Origin: Spirochaetales bacterium | Lineage (GTDB): Bacteria > Spirochaetota > Spirochaetia > SZUA-6 > DRHE01 | Direction: 5' to 3' | DNA: 10,560 nucleotides | Assembly (NCBI GenBank): GCA_016930895.1 | Contig: JAFGFV010000432.1 | Span: 1-10,560 of the forward strand | Shown: positions 1-4,605 of the stretch, one piece after another | How the letters are laid out: every line of letters starts with the position of its first letter | How positions within the stretch are numbered: the first letter of the stretch is position 1 | The notes under the pieces: model-generated | Database searches by the model: none | Told to the model about the DNA's origin: nothing | What the model saw: the letters and a program-made list of their open reading frames with translations, nothing else | Translations under genes and position numbers: made by a program

Positions 1-40
1 ATCCTGGGCGGCCCGCCCCGGGGCGAGGGGGGAGCCGGAA

Positions 41-943
41 ATGCCTGAGAGGCTCCGCGTGCTCCTGGACTGGAAGCTCGACGCCAAACACGCGGTCTTC
101 GTGGAGGGGCGCGACTCCGGGGACTACGCGCGGCGCGGCCTGGAGGTGGAGCTGGTGGAGCCGGCGGCCAAGTCGATCCAGGCGCTGCAGATCCTGCACT
201 CCGGGGCGGTGGAGCTCGCCATCAACTACCCGCACAACCTGCTGCTGTCCCGGGAGGACTATCCCGGACTGGTCTCGGTGGGGGCGCTGGTCAGGCACAA
301 CCCGGAAGGGATCCTGTCCCTGGCAGCCCGCCCCGTGGCTGCCCCGGCGGACCTCCGGGGGCGAAGCGTCGGAATCGGACCCAGCCCGGTCAGCCGCGCC
401 CAGTTCGAGGTCTTCTGCCAGGCGAACGGGATCGATCGGGACTCGATGCGCGTGGTGACCGTCGGCTTCGAAGGGGAGGAGCTCCTGCTCTCCGGCCGGA
501 TCGACGCCCTGGACGGCGTGGCCTACGCTATCGCCCGCACGCGCCGCAAGGGCCACGAGGTCGCCTTCCTCCCCTACGCCGGGTTCGGCATCCCGGACTC
601 CCCCTTCCTGGTCTTTGCCGCCCGCCGGGAGTGGGCCGAGGCGAACGCTCCCGCCGTGCGCGACTTCCTGGAGGTGTCGGCGGCGGCCTTCCGGCGGGTC
701 TGCGCCTGGGGCCGGGCCGAGTGGGGCCGCTACGCCACCGGAATTCCGGGGCGGGAAGCGGAGGAGGAGCGCGAGGTCTGGGAGGCCACCCGGCCCCTGA
801 TCGAGGGCAGCGGCCGGTTGTTCGAGCACGACCTGGAGGCCCTGGCCGGGCTGCAGAGGATCCTCCGGGAGCGGGGCCTCCCGGCCCCGAAGGTGGAGCC
901 GGCGGAGATCTTCTGGAACCGCTTCGTCCCGGAGCCGGGTTGA
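41..943 (+). CDS. NMT1/THI5-like substrate-binding protein
   Basis: A 300-residue protein of the NMT1/THI5-like (PF09084 type) periplasmic-binding fold, the family that includes substrate-binding subunits of ABC importers for pyrimidine thiamine precursors, nitrate/taurine-type compounds and related ligands. The N-terminus shows the family pattern: LLDW (W11), HA at 17-18, then a G-D-Y-x-x-R-G-L-x-V-E-L-V stretch around residues 27-39. The later segments A-x-N-Y-P-H-N (near 62) and D-L-R-G-R-S-V-G-I-G (near 105) also fit. A GGGAG Shine-Dalgarno motif lies 6 nt before the ATG. No signal peptide or lipobox follows this start. The frame stays open to the left window edge, but the 13 extra residues visible there are not hydrophobic. 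The protein is thus either cytoplasmic or has a more distant start. The ligand cannot be read from sequence. The yeast THI5 CCCFC motif is absent, which argues against pyrimidine synthase activity. The next gene starts 2 nt after the stop. Confidence 0.82.
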   Translation: MPERLRVLLDWKLDAKHAVFVEGRDSGDYARRGLEVELVEPAAKSIQALQILHSGAVELAINYPHNLLLSREDYPGLVSVGALVRHNPEGILSLAARPVAAPADLRGRSVGIGPSPVSRAQFEVFCQANGIDRDSMRVVTVGFEGEELLLSGRIDALDGVAYAIARTRRKGHEVAFLPYAGFGIPDSPFLVFAARREWAEANAPAVRDFLEVSAAAFRRVCAWGRAEWGRYATGIPGREAEEEREVWEATRPLIEGSGRLFEHDLEALAGLQRILRERGLPAPKVEPAEIFWNRFVPEPG

Positions 944-945
944 GC

Positions 946-1476
946 ATGGAGCGCCTGGCGATCCCGGTCGAGGACCTGACCTTGAGGAGCTACCACCTCT
1001 GGAAGCGGGAGTGGCTGCTCCTGACCGCGGGCGACTACGCCGCCGGGCAGTACAACTCCATGACGGTGGCCTGGGGGGCCGTTGGGGCGATGTGGGACCG
1101 CCCCCTGGCCGCGGTGGCGGTCAAGCCGACCCGCCACACCTTCTCCTTCCTGGAGCGCTTCCCCAGCTTCACCCTCTGTCATTTTCCAGCCGCCTGGAAG
1201 AAGAAGCTCCTGTACCTGGGCACCCAGTCGGGGCGGGACCTCGACAAGATCGCCGAGAGCGGCCTGACCCCAATCCCCTCCTCTCAGGTCGGCGCTCCCG
1301 GTTACGCCGAAGCCGACCTGATCCTCGAGTGTGAGACCCTCTACAGCGACGACTACAAGCCCGAGCGCTTTCAGAGCGAGGCCCTCGGCCAGGGCCACCG
1401 CTCCAAGAGCCCTCACCGCGTGTTCTTCGGGGAGATTCGGGCGGTGTTCGGGACCCCCGAGTACGCTGCCGGGTGA
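946..1476 (+). CDS. Flavin reductase family protein (FMN-binding split barrel)
   Basis: A 176-residue protein of the Flavin_Reduct (PF01613) type, which binds FMN in a split-barrel fold and often works as a dimeric NAD(P)H:flavin oxidoreductase or electron-transfer flavoprotein. Visible family marks are Y-N-S-M-T (36-40) followed by W43 and G-A-M-W-D-R-P (47-53), the K-P-T-R-H-T-F stretch (60-66), S-G-R-D (95-98), G-L-T-P (106-109), L-E-C near 127-129, and the closing F-F-G-E-I motif (160-164). Its length is usual for the short, single-domain family. A much longer open frame runs upstream to 631, but that part overlaps the preceding gene and reads as low-complexity Gly/Arg/Pro. The ATG at 946, 2 nt after the previous stop and with GGAG 11 nt upstream, gives exactly the family N-terminus. 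The spacing indicates one transcript with the NMT1-like gene. Physiological partner and substrate are unknown. Confidence 0.9.
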   Translation: MERLAIPVEDLTLRSYHLWKREWLLLTAGDYAAGQYNSMTVAWGAVGAMWDRPLAAVAVKPTRHTFSFLERFPSFTLCHFPAAWKKKLLYLGTQSGRDLDKIAESGLTPIPSSQVGAPGYAEADLILECETLYSDDYKPERFQSEALGQGHRSKSPHRVFFGEIRAVFGTPEYAAG

Positions 1477-1478
1477 GA

Positions 1479-1571
1479 CCCGGCCGCCCCGGGCTTGAGC
1501 CAGGCACCGAGCAGCAGCGCCGGACTCGCGCAGGGCTTCGGCGCACCCGTTAGGGCGCGCGCTGCGGCGCG
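1479..1571. terminator. Candidate hairpins in the convergent intergenic gap
   Basis: The 101-nt gap between two converging genes holds two short GC hairpins. One pairs CCCGG (1479-1483) with CCGGG (1489-1493), right after the flavin-reductase stop. The other pairs CGCGC (1558-1562) with GCGCG (1567-1571) around a tetraloop, 6 nt past the end of the minus-strand DUF4349 gene. Neither is followed by a run of T in its transcription direction, so intrinsic termination is doubtful. Hairpins this short also arise by chance in GC-rich DNA. Confidence 0.2.
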
Positions 1572-1577
1572 GGGATC

Positions 1578-2186
1578 CTACTGCTGCCCGAACTCCCGCA
1601 TGAAAGAATAGAAGTCCACCGCGTTGATCCAGGCGAAGGAAGACGGCAGGTTCTCTGGGAGCTTCTCCTCCTGGAGCCGGAAGTCCACCTGCACCCGCGC
1701 CAGCGCGACCTCCCCGAGGAGTTTCCGGTACTGCCCGCGAAGCGCCTCCAGGTCGGTGAGGATCGACAGGACCTCGCTCTCCATCTCCAGGGTTGTCGCC
1801 AGGTCGGTCTGGTCGATCAGAGTCAGGGCCTTGTCGAACAGGTCCGTCTTGGAGCGGATCCCGGCTTCGGCCTCCAGGAGGCTCTGGCTGATGTCCTCGG
1901 ACTGCTGCTGCACCTGGATCAGCTCATCGGCGGCGGACTCGAGGAAGTCCACGAACCGCTCCAGCGCCGCGCTGGGCACCCGCAGGACGAGCTGTTCCTC
2001 CAGGCGGGAGATCAGGTAGCCGCCGTTGGACTCCACCCAGGCTTCCAGCCGGTCGGCGGTCTCGAAGCGGTCCTCCACCAGGGCCACGGCGTCGAGGGTC
2101 TGGCGCATGGTCCCCGTCTCCGGGTACGCAACCGGCAGGATCAGGGCCAGGGCGAAAGCGGCGACCGCGAGCGTGTGCCGGTTCAT
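1578..2186 (-). CDS. Secreted DUF4349-family protein
   Basis: A 202-residue protein with an N-terminal signal peptide (N-R-H basic start, hydrophobic 6-20, probable cleavage near A20-P22), then one DUF4349 (PF14257) domain. The function of DUF4349 is unknown; members are envelope proteins with a small alpha/beta part and a long helical hairpin. Here GGY (55-57), R-V-P (69-71) and S-E-D-I-S-Q-S (96-102, the degraded form of the family D-V-T-x-Q-Y signature) precede a Leu/Glu-rich stretch (103-165) likely to be coiled coil. F-A-W-I (184-187) near the C-terminus is also found in the DUF4349 part of the upstream gene, marking the two as paralogues. There is no lipobox and no C-terminal membrane segment. 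The ATG overlaps the upstream stop as ATGA, and GGTGGAG (2192-2198) ends 5 nt before it, so translation is probably coupled. A periplasmic location and partnership with the upstream product are inferences. Confidence 0.82.
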   Translation of the reverse strand: MNRHTLAVAAFALALILPVAYPETGTMRQTLDAVALVEDRFETADRLEAWVESNGGYLISRLEEQLVLRVPSAALERFVDFLESAADELIQVQQQSEDISQSLLEAEAGIRSKTDLFDKALTLIDQTDLATTLEMESEVLSILTDLEALRGQYRKLLGEVALARVQVDFRLQEEKLPENLPSSFAWINAVDFYSFMREFGQQ

Positions 2187-4249
2187 TGCAGCTCCACCTG
2201 CTGAAAAGCGCTGAGCAGGGCGCCTCGGTGCCGCTCGAGAGCTGCCCGGTCGGGGAAGTACACCTCAAAGACGGCCAGGCTCCGCGCCTCCGCCACGGGA
2301 ACGGCTCCCACCAGGTAGTAGTATGGGTCCCGCTCCTTGCCGGTCAAGAGAGCCATCGAAAGCGGCGCGGCATCGATCGTCTCCGCCTCCCTGTACTTCG
2401 GCCCCAGGTGATAGATCAAGGCCCGCTGCCAGAACAGCGAGTCCCCTCGGGGCTGGTTGCCCACGATCCCGACTCGGATCCGGGTGCCGTCGGCCGCCTC
2501 GGCGCGCAGCACGCCCTTCTCCTCGAACACCGCCACGTCGGCCGGCAGAGCGACCCGGGCCTTGTCCCCCAGCGCGGCCGTGGAGGTGTAGAGGGGGTGC
2601 AGCCGCGCGATCCAGGCGAAGGGGATCGGCCTCTCGGCACCGGGTGTTTCCTCCCGACGCGGGTGAAGCTCCACCGTGATGCGCGACATGGCGATGCGCT
2701 GCTCCAGCACCTCGAGGGAGAGCTCCAGGCGCTCGATGGTCTCCGAGTACTCGCGGATTTTCTTCAAGATCTCCAGCCGCTCTTTGGGGTCTTCGACCCG
2801 GGTGAGGAGCACGTAGAGACGGTCCCGGGCCCGCACAGCCACGGCCAGCCTTCCGGCGGGGTCGGTGAACTGGTCCGTCACGTCGTAGGTTTCGATGGCC
2901 TTGTAGCCCACCTCCCCGAGCCCCAGGATGTCGTCGAACACCCTGCGGAACACCGCGGCCGGCACGCGGACAACGATGCGTTGCTCCGTCGAGTGCTCCA
3001 CGTACCCTCCCGCCTGCTCCACCAGGCTCGAGATCCGGCGCTTGGTCTCCTCCACCCGGTCGATCACCAGGGAACAGGCGCCGGAGTAGACCCGCACGCG
3101 CTCGCTGCGCCCGTCGGTGGGAAGCGAGGCGCTGACCGCCCCGCCCCCGATGATCTCCCGCTCCCGGAGGGCCTGGTTGGACTCCACCGGAGCCTTGTAG
3201 GCCTCGCCCTCACCGCCGTTGTGCACGACGACGCCTCCCGGAGCCACGGCGTAGGTGTGCGGGCCGGTGATGGCCAGGTGATAGACCTGGGCGGAGGTGG
3301 TGCGCCGGGAGAGGGAGTCGATCCTGGCTCCCGCTTCGGCCAGGGAGGCGAGCCGGTCGCCCCGGCGCAGGTGGCGCGCTTCGACCCAACGGCCGCGAAG
3401 CGGCGCCAGCGATTCGTCGGCAGAGAGCTCATCCGGAAGAGGCCGCCGTTCGAGCCCCCGGCCGGCTGCAACGAGGATCGGATGGTTGCCCGTCATCTCC
3501 AGGCTCATCCCTTCGAGATCGAGGGTGATCATGTCCCCTCGGTAGGGCAGCTCGACCACCCTCAGGACCGTTTGCTCCTCCCACCGACCGGTGAGCGGAT
3601 CGAACACGGGCACTCGCGTCCCCGGCCAGACCGCCTCGACCGCGGCCGGCCCGTCTTCGGTCAACACCGGCGTGCCGGCGACGAAACAGCCCCCGGCAGA
3701 AGCGGGCTCGGCCTTTCCGGCCGCGGGGGCGGAGCTCACCGAGGCCGAAGGGCCGACCGGCTGTGGGGCATATCCCCGCGGCTCGACCCCCTCGAACACG
3801 ATGCTCTCCAGGCTGGCCAGCACGGCATCCCTGTGCCGGTCGTACACCTCGTGGACGGAGGACGCCTCCACCACGGCGATGGTCTCCTCGCCGACCAGGA
3901 TGCCCGTGAGGTACTTGTAGGTGTCGTCGGCGTACGGGACCGTCCACTCGGAGAAGGTGCCGCCCAGAGGCCCGGCCTCGAAGGCGTTGCCGGTGGACAG
4001 AGGAACGTAGCCTTCCTGCTCCAGGTGATTGGTGAGCGCCTCGGTCCAGAAGTCCAGGCTCTGAGGGGGCGAGTTGTGCATGACCCGCACCCGATACACC
4101 ATGCCCTCCGGGCTCATGGCGGCGTACTGCCCGGTGCTCTCGAGGGCGGCGAACCCGGACGGGGTCTTGACCGCCAGCTCACTGCACCCCGCCAGTCCCA
4201 AGAGGAGTGCTGCGGCGGAAACGACAAGAAGTCGATGTGCTGTGTTCAC
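2183..4249 (-). CDS. Lipoprotein with embedded Hint (intein-like) domain and DUF4349
   Basis: A 688-residue protein from a GTG start. Order: signal peptide with lipobox L-A-G-C (C22); domain A (about 47-155); a Pro/Ala/Ser/Gly linker (158-187); a Hint domain (188-344); a linker; DUF4349 (about 384-530); and domain A' (about 587-688), which resembles domain A. The Hint domain opens with C188-F-V-A-G-T-P-V, has the block-B T-G-N-H (T253, H256), and closes with V-V-V-H-N (H343-N344). It matches the polymorphic-toxin (PT-HINT) type and lacks a homing endonuclease. G345 follows instead of Cys/Ser/Thr, so cleavage is expected rather than splicing. DUF4349 shows GGY (414-416), R-V-P (428-430) and D-V-T-D-Q-F (456-461), then a heptad-like helical region. 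No toxin domain follows the Hint. A longer open frame reaches 4375, but only the GTG at 4249 places the signal peptide at the N-terminus. A strong promoter lies just upstream. The function is unknown; membrane-anchored self-processing is an inference. Confidence 0.85.
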   Translation of the reverse strand: MNTAHRLLVVSAAALLLGLAGCSELAVKTPSGFAALESTGQYAAMSPEGMVYRVRVMHNSPPQSLDFWTEALTNHLEQEGYVPLSTGNAFEAGPLGGTFSEWTVPYADDTYKYLTGILVGEETIAVVEASSVHEVYDRHRDAVLASLESIVFEGVEPRGYAPQPVGPSASVSSAPAAGKAEPASAGGCFVAGTPVLTEDGPAAVEAVWPGTRVPVFDPLTGRWEEQTVLRVVELPYRGDMITLDLEGMSLEMTGNHPILVAAGRGLERRPLPDELSADESLAPLRGRWVEARHLRRGDRLASLAEAGARIDSLSRRTTSAQVYHLAITGPHTYAVAPGGVVVHNGGEGEAYKAPVESNQALREREIIGGGAVSASLPTDGRSERVRVYSGACSLVIDRVEETKRRISSLVEQAGGYVEHSTEQRIVVRVPAAVFRRVFDDILGLGEVGYKAIETYDVTDQFTDPAGRLAVAVRARDRLYVLLTRVEDPKERLEILKKIREYSETIERLELSLEVLEQRIAMSRITVELHPRREETPGAERPIPFAWIARLHPLYTSTAALGDKARVALPADVAVFEEKGVLRAEAADGTRIRVGIVGNQPRGDSLFWQRALIYHLGPKYREAETIDAAPLSMALLTGKERDPYYYLVGAVPVAEARSLAVFEVYFPDRAALERHRGALLSAFQQVELQ
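3218..3688 (-). other. Hint (hedgehog/intein-like, PT-HINT) domain region
   Basis: This 157-codon segment of the lipoprotein gene encodes the complete Hint fold, from the nucleophile Cys (codon 3688-3686) to the terminal His-Asn (3223-3218). In this family the first Cys makes an N-S acyl shift, the block-B T-x-x-H helps it, and the final Asn cyclises to cut the C-terminal bond. All of these residues are present. The size fits a mini-Hint without endonuclease. The flanking residue after Asn is Gly, as in bacterial intein-like and polymorphic-toxin Hints that cleave rather than ligate. Confidence 0.85.
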
Positions 4250-4256
4250 ACCATCA

Positions 4257-4285
4257 ATTATCGCCGCCGCCCGGTGCGCTGTCAA
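4257..4285 (-). promoter_or_regulatory. Sigma-70-type promoter of the Hint-lipoprotein operon (likely leaderless)
   Basis: On the minus strand TTGACA (4285-4280) is a perfect -35 box, followed after 17 nt by GATAAT (4262-4257), five of six matches to the -10 consensus. Only 7 nt separate the -10 box from the GTG codon at 4249, so the expected transcription start falls on or next to the start codon. No Shine-Dalgarno sequence is visible before that GTG, which fits a leaderless message. Confidence 0.72.
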
Positions 4286-4337
4286 ATCGAATCGGCGCCC
4301 AAGTCTGCAGCCCTGCCCGATCGCCCGCTGTCCGTGC

Positions 4338-4355
4338 CCCCTCGCCGTTGAGGGG
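4338..4355. repeat. Short hairpin CCCCTC / GAGGGG
   Basis: CCCCTC (4338-4343) and GAGGGG (4350-4355) form a perfect 6-bp stem around a 6-nt loop, 53 nt beyond the -35 box of the minus-strand promoter. There is no T tract on either side, so it does not look like an intrinsic terminator. It could be a protein-binding site or chance in GC-rich DNA. Confidence 0.35.
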
Positions 4356-4386
4356 CCGGAGCGCGGCAACCGCACCCTCCCGGCCG

Positions 4387-4440
4387 ACCAGGGGCGAACC
4401 GATCCCTTGCCGCGCCGGTTTCCGCGTCACCGCCCCTGGT
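4387..4440. repeat. 10-bp perfect inverted repeat between divergent promoters
   Basis: ACCAGGGGCG (4387-4396) is the exact reverse complement of CGCCCCTGGT (4431-4440). Just inside, AACCG (4397-4401) can pair with CGGTT (4416-4420), so the single strand could extend the stem with a 10-nt bulge on one side. The centre lies about 130-150 nt from both promoters. This suits a regulatory or looping site, but no known operator is recognised. Confidence 0.45.
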
Positions 4441-4559
4441 TCACCCATTGTCAGGGATCTGACTACCGTGGTTCGTATAGATTTCCAGATGATTCAACAG
4501 CTCTCTCATCTATGGACCTTGCCTGGCTAGGTGTGTAACCTGGCGTTTCTCTATAAAGG

Positions 4560-4568
4560 TGCTATAAT
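4560..4568 (+). promoter_or_regulatory. Extended -10 promoter of the surface-protein operon
   Basis: TGCTATAAT at 4560-4568 is a consensus extended -10 element (TGn followed by TATAAT). At 17-nt spacing the -35 position (4540-4545, CTGGCG) matches the consensus at only three of six bases, which is usual for extended -10 promoters. The expected start near 4575 would give a leader of about 30 nt before the ATG at 4606. Confidence 0.6.
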
Positions 4569-4605
4569 CCAAGGAAGCCGAGCCAGTAGCGGGGTGTGTA
4601 CTCAC

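Larger units (their letters stand above)
4250..4605. other. Divergent intergenic control region
   Basis: These 356 nt separate the divergent minus-strand and plus-strand envelope operons. They hold the two promoters listed separately, a 10-bp inverted repeat (4387-4396 with 4431-4440) and a 6-bp hairpin (4338-4343 with 4350-4355). The part from about 4445 to 4605 is visibly richer in A+T than the surrounding genes, as expected of a promoter region. I see no RNA gene and no convincing coding frame; open frames crossing it are extensions of, or antisense to, the flanking genes. Confidence 0.7.

Noticed and set aside
1..48. Possible 3' end of an upstream gene in frame 1, stopping at TGA 46-48 and overlapping the first ATG
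   Set aside because: Only 15 codons are visible, Gly/Pro-rich with no recognisable motif. A coupled overlap is plausible but cannot be supported from this window.
631..945. N-terminal extension of the flavin reductase frame
   Set aside because: It overlaps the NMT1-like gene, is low-complexity Gly/Arg/Pro, and the family N-terminus begins exactly at the ATG at 946.
3218..3688. Mobile intein with homing endonuclease
   Set aside because: The segment is only 157 residues with no LAGLIDADG or HNH motif. The +1 residue is Gly, and the host is not a conserved replication or nucleotide enzyme.
3218..4249. Reading the Hint lipoprotein as a polymorphic toxin
   Set aside because: The part after the Hint is DUF4349 plus a copy of the N-terminal domain. 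No toxin motif is seen, and the following gene is a DUF4349 paralogue rather than an immunity protein.
2186..4351. Plus-strand open frame of 721 codons opposite the Hint lipoprotein
   Set aside because: It covers almost exactly the real minus-strand gene, has no domain or start signal, and its composition is that of an antisense frame in high-GC DNA.
4250..4375. 42-codon N-terminal extension of the Hint lipoprotein
   Set aside because: It would put the signal peptide in the middle of the protein and would require translation across the strong promoter at 4257-4285.
4381..4470. Possible tRNA or riboswitch suggested by the GGTTC and CGAACC words
   Set aside because: No cloverleaf with proper arms or anticodon loop can be drawn, and the pairing found is only the inverted repeat listed separately.
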